Assembly: GCA_017533915.1 (NCBI GenBank) | Contig: JAFWHX010000010.1 | Span: 24,755-88,754, forward strand | Source of the DNA: Eubacterium sp. | GTDB taxonomy: Bacteria > Bacillota > Clostridia > Peptostreptococcales > Anaerovoracaceae | Length of the DNA stretch: 64,000 bases | Direction: 5' to 3' | Part shown: positions 1 through 8,967 of the stretch, in pieces | Position numbering within the stretch: position 1 is the stretch's first letter | Layout of the letters: every line of letters starts with the position of its first letter | Notes under the pieces: generated by a model | Told to the model about the DNA's origin: nothing | Databases searched by the model: none | What the model saw: only the letters and a program-made list of their open reading frames with translations | Made by a program: the position numbers and the translations under genes

Positions 1-2
1 AA

Positions 3-656
3 TTTATCGATGTCGATTCATTTGCTGATTACTTTCTGATAAATGAATATTTCGGAAATTATGACGCGGGACTTCATTCCACATATATGTATAAAGATAT
101 CGGCGAGCGTCTCAGCATCGGGCCCGTATGGGACTTCGACCAGGCTATGGATAATAATATGCTTGTTGAGATGAAGCCTGAAGACCTTGCAATGCAGACG
201 GCGACGTTCTATAAGGAACTGTGCAGGGACAGACAGTTCATATCAGAGCTTGAGAAACGCTACAGACAACTTTCGCGCAGCACTCTGTCAACAGATCATG
301 TCTTCAGTATCATTGATGAAGCGACTGAATACCTGCGATCTGCGCAGAAGAGAGAATGGTACAGGTGGGCGGAGGACTATATGGATGATTCCGCTGAGAA
401 TCCGCATAATTATAATCTTGAGCCATACAGAGCTGAAGGAGAGCTGCTGAGCCGTTTCAATGACGAATATGATCAGGAGATAGACGTTATAAAATACTAT
501 CTGAATAAGCACAGCAAGGCGATATTGCCGGATCTTGCCGCGCTTTACAGGAAAGCGAAGATAGATACTGCTTCTGGAGGTATGCGTGAGCTCATCTTCA
601 TAGCAGCTATGTTTTTACTGTTCGTGCCGGCATATCTGATCAACAGGAGGGAATAA
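3..656 (+). CDS. CotH-like kinase family protein, C-terminal part (5' truncated by window edge)
   Basis: The frame is open from base 3 with no start, so the gene begins outside the window. The reading passes through NEYFGNYDAGLH, then GPVWDFDQAMDNN, which is the W-D-F-D metal-binding region typical of CotH kinases (atypical protein kinases of spore coat and surface proteins). A hydrophobic segment near the end, from ELIFIAAMF to PAYL, is followed by NRRE and predicts a C-terminal membrane anchor. The gene is followed at 4 bp by an MBOAT acyltransferase whose ribosome binding site lies inside the last codons, so both belong to one exopolysaccharide operon. In other bacteria CotH domains occur next to polysaccharide genes; its substrate here is unknown. 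Confidence 0.8.
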   Translation, partial: FIDVDSFADYFLINEYFGNYDAGLHSTYMYKDIGERLSIGPVWDFDQAMDNNMLVEMKPEDLAMQTATFYKELCRDRQFISELEKRYRQLSRSTLSTDHVFSIIDEATEYLRSAQKREWYRWAEDYMDDSAENPHNYNLEPYRAEGELLSRFNDEYDQEIDVIKYYLNKHSKAILPDLAALYRKAKIDTASGGMRELIFIAAMFLLFVPAYLINRRE

Positions 657-659
657 AAA

Positions 660-2090
660 ATGCTGTTTTCAAGTATTCCATTCCTCTTGTTTTTCTTCCC
701 TGTAGTATTCGCCGTATACTATGCTCTGGCATTTTCACGTATACTGCAGAATGTCTGGCTTCTTGCGGCAAGCCTGGTGTTCTATGCATGGGGTGAGCCT
801 GTCTATGTGTTCCTGATGATAGGTTCGATCCTGTTTAATTCGGGAGCCGGATTCCTGGTCGAGAAGATCGACGGAAAATGGAAGAAGATCATACTAGCTG
901 CTGCTGTAACAGGGAATCTGCTCGTATTGTTTCTGTTCAAATACGCAGGGTTCGTACTCAGCTTTTTCGGATCATATGGTGAAGAAGCAGCAGCGAGACT
1001 GGATCTGTCACTACCGATAGGAATATCATTCTATACTTTCCAGGCACTGTCGTATGTGATAGATGTATATCGCGGAAAAGTGAAAGCAGAGAATCCGTTT
1101 TATGTAGGACTTTATATCTCTTTCTTCCCACAGCTGATCGCAGGTCCTATAGTGCAGTACCGCACGATAGCGGATCAGCTCCGAAACCGAAAGAGCAGCA
1201 TAGATAAGATCTCAGTAGGTATATGCAGGTTTGTTACAGGGCTTGGTAAAAAAGTGCTGCTTGCGAACTCCTTTGGAGTCATCGCGGACTATGTCTTTGC
1301 CTGGTCAGAGATAGGGACAGACAAGCTTGAAGTGCCCGCTTCTCTTGCTTGGCTTGGAAGTATAGCGTATACACTTCAGATATATTTTGACTTTTCAGCA
1401 TATTCGGATATGGCCATAGGACTGGGATTATGTTTCGGATTCAGATTCCTTGAGAATTTTAATTATCCGTATATCGCGACATCAGTAACAGATTTCTGGA
1501 AAAGATGGCATATATCACTTACAGACTGGTTCAGGGAATATGTATACATCTCTCTAGGCGGAAACCGTACGGCAAATAAGGATACTATGGTCAGGAACAT
1601 GTTCATAGTCTGGCTGCTTACCGGTATCTGGCACGGAGCCAACCTGACATTTGTATTATGGGGTCTGATATATTTCGGGCTCCTGCTTGCGGAACGTATA
1701 GGTGAATTTGATGTCAAGGTAAGCAATGTGACTTTACGAAGAATATATACACTCCTTGCAGTCAATTTCCTGTGGGTCCTTTTCAGAGCAGAAAATCTGT
1801 ATCAGGCTGGGAGAATGTATATGAATATGTTTGCGATAAATAATAATGGCATCCTGAGTGATACGGCATGGGTACTCTTGAGGGAGAATATCTTCTACCT
1901 GATCGCAGGTATCATATTCTGCACTCCTGTAGCAAGGAATATAAATGAGCGGTTCTATAAAAATCCGGAATCAAGGCTCCATCAGGCGTACACTCTGGTA
2001 TATCCGGTCATGATGGCCGGCCTTGCCGTGATCTGTATAAGCTATCTGGTGACAGGGTCATATAACCCGTTTATATACTTCAATTTCTAA
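660..2090 (+). CDS. MBOAT family O-acyltransferase (AlgI/DltB-like)
   Basis: A 476-residue polytopic membrane protein. The MBOAT signature is clear: DFWKRWHISL around residue 278, then the active-site histidine H325 in IWHGANLTF. This family transfers acyl groups, usually acetate, across the membrane to extracytoplasmic polysaccharide (AlgI) or teichoic acid (DltB). ATG at 660 follows AGGAGG in the end of the CotH-like gene, and the stop overlaps the next ATG (TAATG). The partner downstream is an AlgJ/AlgX-like DHHW protein, the usual second half of a polysaccharide O-acetylation pair. With the cellulose-synthase-like gene, acetylation of a beta-glucan is the simplest inference. Confidence 0.92.
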   Translation: MLFSSIPFLLFFFPVVFAVYYALAFSRILQNVWLLAASLVFYAWGEPVYVFLMIGSILFNSGAGFLVEKIDGKWKKIILAAAVTGNLLVLFLFKYAGFVLSFFGSYGEEAAARLDLSLPIGISFYTFQALSYVIDVYRGKVKAENPFYVGLYISFFPQLIAGPIVQYRTIADQLRNRKSSIDKISVGICRFVTGLGKKVLLANSFGVIADYVFAWSEIGTDKLEVPASLAWLGSIAYTLQIYFDFSAYSDMAIGLGLCFGFRFLENFNYPYIATSVTDFWKRWHISLTDWFREYVYISLGGNRTANKDTMVRNMFIVWLLTGIWHGANLTFVLWGLIYFGLLLAERIGEFDVKVSNVTLRRIYTLLAVNFLWVLFRAENLYQAGRMYMNMFAINNNGILSDTAWVLLRENIFYLIAGIIFCTPVARNINERFYKNPESRLHQAYTLVYPVMMAGLAVICISYLVTGSYNPFIYFNF

Positions 2091-3328
2091 TGGATATGAT
2101 GAGACAGTATATTACGAAAAAAAGAATATTTGCGGTTGTCTTCATAATATGTCTCCTCGCTTTTTCTGCATACAACATGTATACGTGCAGAAAGGCTCTT
2201 TGGGACAAAGCACTTAAGCAGTTCAAAGAGAAGAAGATAGATACCCAGGCACTCGAATCCACTATGCAGGATAAGATATTGTGGAAGTATGCTTTCATTG
2301 AGATCCACGGCGCGCTTCAGAAAGCGATGGGCAAACAGGAGGTCGGCAATTTCACCTATGTGAAGGATAAAAATGGCTTTATGCTCAACAGTGGATTCTA
2401 CATGGAAGACGATCCCAGGATACTGGAGTACGCGGTACGGATAAAGAAGCTAAAAGATCTTGCTGAAAGGCATGGGACAAAGCTCTTGTTCGTAGTCACT
2501 CCGCCGAAGTATAATAAGGATTACACGGTGCTGGGAAAAGGAATGCCTGTGAATGATCCTGAAGGTACTACGCGCGAGCTTTTGATGTACCTGCATCGGC
2601 TGGGCATAGAGACCCTGGACCTCAGTGAGTATCTCCCGAATGAAGAGATACCGTATGACGAGGCATTTTTCCGCACAGACCACCACTGGACTGTACCGGC
2701 ATCGTTCAGAGCGACACAGATACTTGCGGATACCATAAAGGATCGGTTCGGCGAGGACCTGGATCCGGACGGCAGATATCTAGCAGAATCCTTGTATGAA
2801 AAGAAATTATACAGAAAAGGGATGCTTGGAGCAATGGGCAGAAGGGCAGGAGTTATCTACAGCGGACTTGAAGACTGTATGATACTGTTCCCGAAGTTCA
2901 CCGGTAATTACAAGTGGAAGGGCACAACTGACAGCGGGCGTACAAAAGAAAAAGAAGGGTCCTTTACAGAAGTTCTGATGGATCTTGACAATCTGAGCGA
3001 TGATAACAATTATTATATCAACACGCAGTATGGTACATATCTTAATGGGCTGTATTCTATAGATAATGTTGAGAATCTTGACAATACTGACGGCCCGTCG
3101 ATATTCATGATAAGAGACTCGTATTTCTCACCTGTGATCTCTTTCCTCATGCCTGCCGTGAGCCGTGTCGACGCCGTCTGGGCACTCTTTGAGAATGAGG
3201 ATTTCCACATACTGCACTATCTTGCCGAGCAGTACAGAAGCGGAAAAGCGTATGATTATATGATAATTGAGATCTATCCTTACAATATAGAAGATAAGGC
3301 ATTCAGGTTTTTCAGAGAAAGTAGATAA
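2090..3328 (+). CDS. AlgJ/AlgX/DltD-like extracytoplasmic O-acetyltransferase (DHHW family)
   Basis: A 412-residue protein with one N-terminal membrane segment (residues about 12-30) and an external SGNH-like domain. The DHHW motif is at residues 197-200 (TDHHWTVPASF), and a second block MIRDSYFSP near residue 345 supplies the family's serine region. Such proteins take acetyl groups from an MBOAT partner and place them on polysaccharide. The ATG overlaps the stop of the MBOAT gene by one base, indicating translational coupling. The protein ends 12 bp before the glycosyltransferase gene. Function is inferred from family and context; the polymer is not shown by sequence. Confidence 0.87.
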   Translation: MDMMRQYITKKRIFAVVFIICLLAFSAYNMYTCRKALWDKALKQFKEKKIDTQALESTMQDKILWKYAFIEIHGALQKAMGKQEVGNFTYVKDKNGFMLNSGFYMEDDPRILEYAVRIKKLKDLAERHGTKLLFVVTPPKYNKDYTVLGKGMPVNDPEGTTRELLMYLHRLGIETLDLSEYLPNEEIPYDEAFFRTDHHWTVPASFRATQILADTIKDRFGEDLDPDGRYLAESLYEKKLYRKGMLGAMGRRAGVIYSGLEDCMILFPKFTGNYKWKGTTDSGRTKEKEGSFTEVLMDLDNLSDDNNYYINTQYGTYLNGLYSIDNVENLDNTDGPSIFMIRDSYFSPVISFLMPAVSRVDAVWALFENEDFHILHYLAEQYRSGKAYDYMIIEIYPYNIEDKAFRFFRESR

Positions 3329-3340
3329 AGAGGTACCGGA

Positions 3341-5671
3341 TTGAAAGTTAAAATATGGTTTGCGATCAATATTTTCTGCACCGTGGTATATCTGCTATGG
3401 AGATTCTTCTTCACGATACCATTCGGATACGGTGTATTCAGTATCACTATGGGTATAGCGCTCCTGGTGATAGAAGCTCTTGGTATGGTGGAAGCTTTCG
3501 TTCATTACATGAATATGAATTCCGCACAGGACTACGATATTCCGGTCGTCCCTTTGGAGCGGTTTCCGGATGTGGATGTTTTTGTGGCTACCTACAGTGA
3601 AGAGCCTGCACTTTTAAAGAAGACGCTGAATGGCTGCGTACATATGGAGTACCCGGATAAAAGCAAGGTACATATCTACCTCTGTGATGACAACAGGCGC
3701 CCCGAGATGCGTGAGCTTGCAGAGGAAATGGGTGTCAATTATCTGGACCGCCCTGATAATAAGGGCGCAAAGGCAGGCAATCTCAACAATGCCCTGCTGC
3801 ATTCGAATTCACCGCTTGTAGTCACTTTCGATGCAGATATGATACCGCAGCGATGTTTCCTTATGAAGACGATCCCGTTCTTTGTAGATGCTGAGATGAA
3901 GAATGAGGGAAAGAAAGAAGAGGATAAGATCAAGCTCGGATTTGTACAGACACCTCAGAATTTCCATAATCCGGATCTGTTTCAATTCAATCTGTTCTCT
4001 GAAGGACGTATACCTAATGAGCAGGATTATTTTTATAAAGACATACAGGTCGCGAGAACTAAGACAAACAGCGTGATCTACGGCGGAAGCAACACTGTGA
4101 TTTCGCGTGAGGCGCTGAATGAAGTCGGCGGCTTTTATACAAAAGCGATCACAGAAGACTTTGCTACAGGGATCCTGATCGAGAAGAAGGGATATGTAAG
4201 CCTGGCTACGCCTGACCCGCTTGCTTCGGGTCTTTCACCGACTGATCTACACAGCCTGGTGCAGCAGAGAGTCAGGTGGGCGCGCGGAGTCATCGCTACA
4301 GGAAGGAAGATGCATATCTTTACTTCGCGTGATCTTACCTTTGCGCAGAAGATGAATTACTGGGCATCGATATGGTACTGGTATGCTCCTGTAAAGCGGC
4401 TCGTATACTTCCTGGCGCCTGTAATGTACGCGACGTTCGGATTCATCATCTTTAAATGTACGCTCTGGGAAGTGCTCTTATTCTGGCTGCCTATGTTTGT
4501 CTCCAGTAATATCAGCCTGAGACTGCTTTCAGGGAATATACGAAGCACGAAATGGACTGGAATATATGAGACCATAGTGTTCCCATATATGCTTATCCCT
4601 ATACTGCTCGAGACTTTTGGCCTTCATATGCGGAAGTTCAAAGTCACCGACAAGGAGGTCCATGCGGGTATAAAGAACAGACACTTCCTTTATATGATTC
4701 CATTCATCATAATGACAGTGCTGTCTGTAATAGGCATAATCAGGTGCTTCCTGACGATACTCGACAGCGGGTCATTCGGACCGATAGTCGTGCTGTTCTG
4801 GCTGCTCCTGAATCTGTATTATATCATCATGTCTATGCTCTTCCTGGATGGGCGGGTGCTCTACAGGCACTCAGACCGCATGATTCTAAGGGAACCTTGC
4901 AAGGCTGTTATAGCAGGTAAGGAAAGATACGGATACACCAGAGATATATCAGAAGGCGGCGTTGCGATCGAATTTGACAGGCCATATTATATCGAGCATG
5001 GGGATATAATACAGGTAGAGCTGAATGTAGAGGTATATAAGGCGGTCGTACTGGCGAAAGTCGTGTTCATCAAGCAGATCAACAATGTCTGGAACTATTC
5101 AGTAGTAATAACGGATTATCTGGATTCATATCTTGACTGGCTCCAGATCGTATATGACAGAGTGCCGACACTTCCGTCGACTATCAAAAAGGACAGCGGC
5201 ATTTTCGACGATATCAGGATAAACACCGAGCACAGGGTCGAGCCGCCGTCTTTCCAGAAGAGAAAGTACCCGAGGATAAGGCTCGATATGGATGCCAGCT
5301 GTATATTTGACGGCATGACAGAGAACATACATGTAGCAGACTTCAATTTCGAGTACATGGGCATCGCATCCTCACTCATGTACAGCAACATAACCATAGT
5401 TCTGTTCAAAGAGTTCAGGTTCGAGTGCACTCGTGATTCTGTGCTGCGGAACGGAGGGACGCTCTATCGGATCAACAATATGGAGTCGATACTCTTTGAT
5501 GAGCCGAGATATATAAAGCTTCTCGACTGTCTCGTTGAACAAAACAAAGCCGCCAGCAGCTCACAGTACAGAAGAGCCGCGGAACGGGAAAAGCTTGAGC
5601 GCGAGCGCAAAAAGAAAGAGGCCGCAGGCTTTGATGAAGTCGATATGGTCTTCAAGGATAATAAGCAGTGA
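3341..5671 (+). CDS. cellulose-synthase-like family 2 glycosyltransferase with PilZ domain(s)
   Basis: 776 residues. Two N-terminal membrane helices are followed by a GT2 domain with DADM (164-167), TED (271-273) and QQRVRW (308-313), the D,D,D,QxxRW signature of processive beta-glucan synthases, and then about five further helices. A PilZ domain follows with RxxxR at R513/R517 and DxSxxG at D535-G540, the c-di-GMP-binding pattern. A second weaker copy may exist: R641-R645 (RKYPR) and D667-F-N-F-E-Y-M-G674. The start is TTG at 3341, with AAGAGGT six bases upstream. The C-terminal tail is Arg/Lys/Glu rich. It probably makes a cellulosic exopolysaccharide acetylated by the two preceding genes. 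No BcsB-like subunit or glycanase is in view, but the operon starts outside the window. Confidence 0.9.
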   Translation: MKVKIWFAINIFCTVVYLLWRFFFTIPFGYGVFSITMGIALLVIEALGMVEAFVHYMNMNSAQDYDIPVVPLERFPDVDVFVATYSEEPALLKKTLNGCVHMEYPDKSKVHIYLCDDNRRPEMRELAEEMGVNYLDRPDNKGAKAGNLNNALLHSNSPLVVTFDADMIPQRCFLMKTIPFFVDAEMKNEGKKEEDKIKLGFVQTPQNFHNPDLFQFNLFSEGRIPNEQDYFYKDIQVARTKTNSVIYGGSNTVISREALNEVGGFYTKAITEDFATGILIEKKGYVSLATPDPLASGLSPTDLHSLVQQRVRWARGVIATGRKMHIFTSRDLTFAQKMNYWASIWYWYAPVKRLVYFLAPVMYATFGFIIFKCTLWEVLLFWLPMFVSSNISLRLLSGNIRSTKWTGIYETIVFPYMLIPILLETFGLHMRKFKVTDKEVHAGIKNRHFLYMIPFIIMTVLSVIGIIRCFLTILDSGSFGPIVVLFWLLLNLYYIIMSMLFLDGRVLYRHSDRMILREPCKAVIAGKERYGYTRDISEGGVAIEFDRPYYIEHGDIIQVELNVEVYKAVVLAKVVFIKQINNVWNYSVVITDYLDSYLDWLQIVYDRVPTLPSTIKKDSGIFDDIRINTEHRVEPPSFQKRKYPRIRLDMDASCIFDGMTENIHVADFNFEYMGIASSLMYSNITIVLFKEFRFECTRDSVLRNGGTLYRINNMESILFDEPRYIKLLDCLVEQNKAASSSQYRRAAEREKLERERKKKEAAGFDEVDMVFKDNKQ

Positions 5672-5683
5672 TGCCGTATATCA

Positions 5684-5736
5684 CGGCCCTGAAAATACAC
5701 TGGAACAAAACAGTGTTTTTCAGGACCGTTTCTGTT
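5684..5736 (+). terminator. Rho-independent terminator after the exopolysaccharide operon
   Basis: Long imperfect hairpin with arms from 5684-5702 (CGGCCCTG...) and 5711-5728 (...TTCAGGACCG), loop AACAAAA, followed by a T-rich run. It separates the exopolysaccharide operon from arcA. Confidence 0.75.
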
Positions 5737-5739
5737 TAT

Positions 5740-5751
5740 ATATGGTATGAT
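5740..5751 (+). promoter_or_regulatory. arcA promoter, extended -10
   Basis: TATATATGG is followed directly by TATGAT (5746-5751), 33 bp before the arcA start. The same ATGG-plus-hexamer arrangement recurs before five other genes in the window. No clear -35 is seen. Confidence 0.5.
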
Positions 5752-5783
5752 ATCAGTAGTATATGAATACTGGAGGAACTGCC

Positions 5784-7004
5784 ATGGTGAAAGGTATCCA
5801 TAATTATTCGGAGATCGGAAAGCTAAGGAAAGTCCTGGTACACAGGATCGGCACCGAAGTGGACGGTCTGGTCCCGGATAATTTCGAAAGGCTTCTGTTC
5901 GATGACATCCCTTATCTCAAGGTGGCACAGCAGGAACACGATATGTTCGTGAAGACGCTCAGAGAAAACGGAGCGGAAGTCGTCATGTACACAGAAGAGG
6001 CGGCGAAAGCTTTGTCTGACCCGGAAGTGAAAAACAGATTTGTTGACGATATGATGGCTGAGCTGAACTTCACCTCATTGTTCGTAAGAGAAGCCGTGAC
6101 TTCATATCTCAAGGACATGGAGCCTCTTGATCTAGTCAAAAAAGTGATCGCAGGCGTAAGGAAAGAGGACATCGCAGACTACGAGCCTAAGACACTTGCG
6201 GAAAAGATCGATGCGGCATATCCGTTCTTCACAGACCCGATGCCGAACATGTACTTTACAAGGGACCAGGGAGCCTGTGTCGGAAACGGAGTGAGCATCC
6301 ATCACATGAGCACCGCAACGAGGCGGCGAGAGAGCATGCTCCTCAAATATATCTATGATCACAATAAAGATTTTGCTCCCGAAGGTACTGAGAAGTGGTA
6401 CAGCTACGATGGGCCGTACAGCATAGAGGGTGGGGATATCCTTGTCCTGAACAGCAAGATCACGGCGCTCGGCCTTTCTGAGCGGACTACGGCTGAGGGC
6501 ATTGAGACTTTTGCCAGAAATCTGCTGACAAGATCGGATTTCCAGAAAGTGCTGGTCTTCAATATACCGAAAAAGAGGACGTTCATGCACCTCGACACAG
6601 TATTCACGATGGTCGATTACGACAAATTCACGATACACGCGGAGATAGAAGGACCGCTCCAGCTGTTCGAGCTTACACTTGGAGCCAAAGGCGGCATCAA
6701 AGTATCGTCGATGACAGATGATCTTTCTGTCGTGCTTGCCAAAGAGCTGGGGCTTCCAGCCGTGAAGCTGATACGGTGCGGCGGAGACGATCTTGTCGCC
6801 GCCCAGCGTGAACAGTGGAATGACGGCTCCAACACACTCTGCATAGCTCCGGGCAAAGTCATAACATACGAGCGCAATTACGTCACGAATGATCTTCTGG
6901 ATAAAAACGGCATAGATGTGCTCACGATCCCAAGCTCCGAGCTGTCGCGCGGACGCGGCGGCCCGCGCTGCATGTCATGTCCGGTAAGCAGAGAAGACCT
7001 GTAA
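5784..7004 (+). CDS. arcA: arginine deiminase
   Basis: 406 residues, the normal length. It hydrolyses L-arginine to L-citrulline and ammonia, the first step of the ADI energy and acid-resistance pathway. Recognisable blocks are FTRDQGACVG, HLDTVFTMVD (catalytic His) and the C-terminal GPRCMSCP with the nucleophile C396. ATG 5784 is preferred over the upstream ATG 5763 because GGAGG lies at 5772-5776, correctly spaced for 5784. The upstream terminator and promoter make it the first gene of its own unit. No ornithine carbamoyltransferase or carbamate kinase is adjacent. The next gene is an ornithine-cyclodeaminase-type protein, so arginine carbon may be directed towards proline. Confidence 0.96.
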   Translation: MVKGIHNYSEIGKLRKVLVHRIGTEVDGLVPDNFERLLFDDIPYLKVAQQEHDMFVKTLRENGAEVVMYTEEAAKALSDPEVKNRFVDDMMAELNFTSLFVREAVTSYLKDMEPLDLVKKVIAGVRKEDIADYEPKTLAEKIDAAYPFFTDPMPNMYFTRDQGACVGNGVSIHHMSTATRRRESMLLKYIYDHNKDFAPEGTEKWYSYDGPYSIEGGDILVLNSKITALGLSERTTAEGIETFARNLLTRSDFQKVLVFNIPKKRTFMHLDTVFTMVDYDKFTIHAEIEGPLQLFELTLGAKGGIKVSSMTDDLSVVLAKELGLPAVKLIRCGGDDLVAAQREQWNDGSNTLCIAPGKVITYERNYVTNDLLDKNGIDVLTIPSSELSRGRGGPRCMSCPVSREDL

Positions 7005-7074
7005 ACAAGTGTGACGGCGGTGATGGCCCTGACACTCAGGCCATTGTCTAAAAAACAGTAGGAGGCTTATAAGA

Positions 7075-8184
7075 ATGGCTTTTAAATTACCTGAATACAA
7101 GGCGCCCGATTTTACGAGGCCTGAATTTATGTCCGCGCCTGATTGCAGGCTCGCTCCTGCCGATATGGACGGAGTCGCTCCCGAGTATTATCACAGCACT
7201 TCCATGTTCCCTGAGTACTTCAAGATCAATGGTGAGTGGAAGCTTGCGGAAGAGAGCAGAATGGATTCAAGCGTCGTATTGAGAGATGACGGCCGTCTTG
7301 ACGTAGTGGAGAACCGCAACATCAGGAAAGGCGACATGGTCGTACTCGGCCGGAGCGAAGATGGACATGAAGGAATATTTGTACATACAGGAGGTTTTGA
7401 TTCCGGAGATGGCGGGTCAGACGATCGATTCAAGTTCCGCCAGGGAAGAAGCCGCGAGACATCGTATGCACGCGACTATGACAGGCTTTTCGAGCTTCTT
7501 AATTACGAGAAAGAGCACGGCAAAGTGGTATGGGTCATGGGGCCTGCGTTTGCGTTCGACCATGATGCCCGTGCATGCATGCAGGCGCTGGTGGAGAACG
7601 GCTACGTCGACGCGCTTTTCGCAGGGAACGCACTTGCAACACACGATCTCGAGGGGGCTTTGTTCCATACGTCGCTCGGACAGGACATATACACTCAGGT
7701 CTCGCAGAAAAACGGACACTACAACCACCTCGACGTTGACAATAAAGTCCGCCGCGCGGGCTCTATCCCGAAGTTCATCGAGGAGTACGGGATCGATAAC
7801 GGCATAATCTACAGCTGTGTCAAGAACAACGTCCCGATCGTCCTTGCCGGATCTATAAGAGATGACGGTCCGATACCTGAAGTCATCGGCGATGTTTACG
7901 ATGCCCAGAACGCCATGCGTGACATCATCAAAACATCCACGACTGTAATTTGTCTTGCGACTATGCTGCATACTATAGCTACGGGAAACATGACGCCGTC
8001 ATTCAGGGTGCTTGAGGACGGGACGATAAGGCCTGTGCTCCTATACGCGGTAGATGCTGAGGAATTCGTCGTCAATAAGCTGCTGGACAGAGGAAGCCTC
8101 GCGGCGACGACCATAGTAACGAACGTTCAGGACTTCATAACGATAGTTGCAAACGGCCTCGGACTGGACTTTCGTAAATATTGA
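7075..8184 (+). CDS. TIGR00300 / LOR-SDH domain protein, archaeal-type ornithine cyclodeaminase-like
   Basis: 369 residues, preceded by AGGAGG and ATG. The sequence matches the TIGR00300 (LOR/SDH bifunctional-enzyme conserved domain) family: an N-terminal region with EFMSAPDCR, a central block VWVMGPAFAFDHDAR and VDALFAGNALATHDLEGA, and a C-terminal SGNMTP-like and VTNVQDF region. Related proteins include archaeal ornithine cyclodeaminases and the C-terminal domain of cyanobacterial AgrE/ArgZ, which convert ornithine to proline. The position 70 bp after arcA fits an arginine-ornithine-proline route. The reaction is not proven by sequence, and the missing transcarbamoylase would have to be encoded elsewhere. 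Confidence 0.8.
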   Translation: MAFKLPEYKAPDFTRPEFMSAPDCRLAPADMDGVAPEYYHSTSMFPEYFKINGEWKLAEESRMDSSVVLRDDGRLDVVENRNIRKGDMVVLGRSEDGHEGIFVHTGGFDSGDGGSDDRFKFRQGRSRETSYARDYDRLFELLNYEKEHGKVVWVMGPAFAFDHDARACMQALVENGYVDALFAGNALATHDLEGALFHTSLGQDIYTQVSQKNGHYNHLDVDNKVRRAGSIPKFIEEYGIDNGIIYSCVKNNVPIVLAGSIRDDGPIPEVIGDVYDAQNAMRDIIKTSTTVICLATMLHTIATGNMTPSFRVLEDGTIRPVLLYAVDAEEFVVNKLLDRGSLAATTIVTNVQDFITIVANGLGLDFRKY

Positions 8185-8272
8185 TGATACTCTTTAAAAT
8201 GGCGAGCGGGCAGGCACATTCCGAAGAAAACTGTGGATCGCACTGAGGCTCTTAACATATGCAGGAGGAGAC

Positions 8273-8965
8273 ATGGATCTGTCGGGTATCAGCTATGTGG
8301 GTTTCCGCAGGGTGATAGAACGCGGAACGGCTGAGATAATAGAAGAAACTGATAAGGGAATACTACTTTGTGATACTGTGAGCGGGGTGTACATGCTGGC
8401 CAGTGATGATGAAGAGACCGGGAAGGCTTTGATCGACAGGAATCTGGACAGAAAGATCACTCTGCTTGAGACGACGAGCAAAGAGGTCGGAGAATATGCC
8501 GGCGAGAAATACGGCCTGGATAAGGTGGAGGAATGCTGGCAGTTCGCATATACCGGCGATGCACCGGAGGAAGACCCAAGGCTCACTGTGAGGACAGCTG
8601 AGCTCAGCGATCTTCCCGTGATCATGAAAGTCTATGACATGGTGAGTGAAGAGGAGATGGCCAGGGACATAAGAAGAGGCTCTGTGCTCATGGCGTATGA
8701 CGGAGATGATCTGGTGGGTTTCATAGGAGAACACCTTGAAGGAAGCATGGGCATGCTTTATGTCTATCCTGAGTTCAGGCATAAAGGATATGCGTCCGCA
8801 CTTGAGAATATAGGATTCTCCAGAACGATAAAGAGGGGCGAAACGCCGTACGGACAGGTGATATCGGATAATACTGCGTCATACAACCTTCAGAAGAAGA
8901 AGGGTCTTGAGCAGGCAGATAAGATGATATACTGGGTATTTAAAGATCAGGAACAGGAGGTATGA
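8273..8965 (+). CDS. GNAT family N-acetyltransferase with N-terminal extra domain
   Basis: 230 residues. The C-terminal half (about residues 105-225) is a GNAT fold with the acetyl-CoA loop region FRHKGYASALE (Q/RxxGxG/A type) and a later SDNTASYNLQKKKGL segment as in FR47-like acetyltransferases. The N-terminal 100 residues form a separate small domain of unknown role. The ATG at 8273 follows GGAGGAG. The stop codon overlaps a possible ATG of the next lipoprotein gene. Substrate unknown. Confidence 0.85.
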   Translation: MDLSGISYVGFRRVIERGTAEIIEETDKGILLCDTVSGVYMLASDDEETGKALIDRNLDRKITLLETTSKEVGEYAGEKYGLDKVEECWQFAYTGDAPEEDPRLTVRTAELSDLPVIMKVYDMVSEEEMARDIRRGSVLMAYDGDDLVGFIGEHLEGSMGMLYVYPEFRHKGYASALENIGFSRTIKRGETPYGQVISDNTASYNLQKKKGLEQADKMIYWVFKDQEQEV

Positions 8966-8967
8966 AA

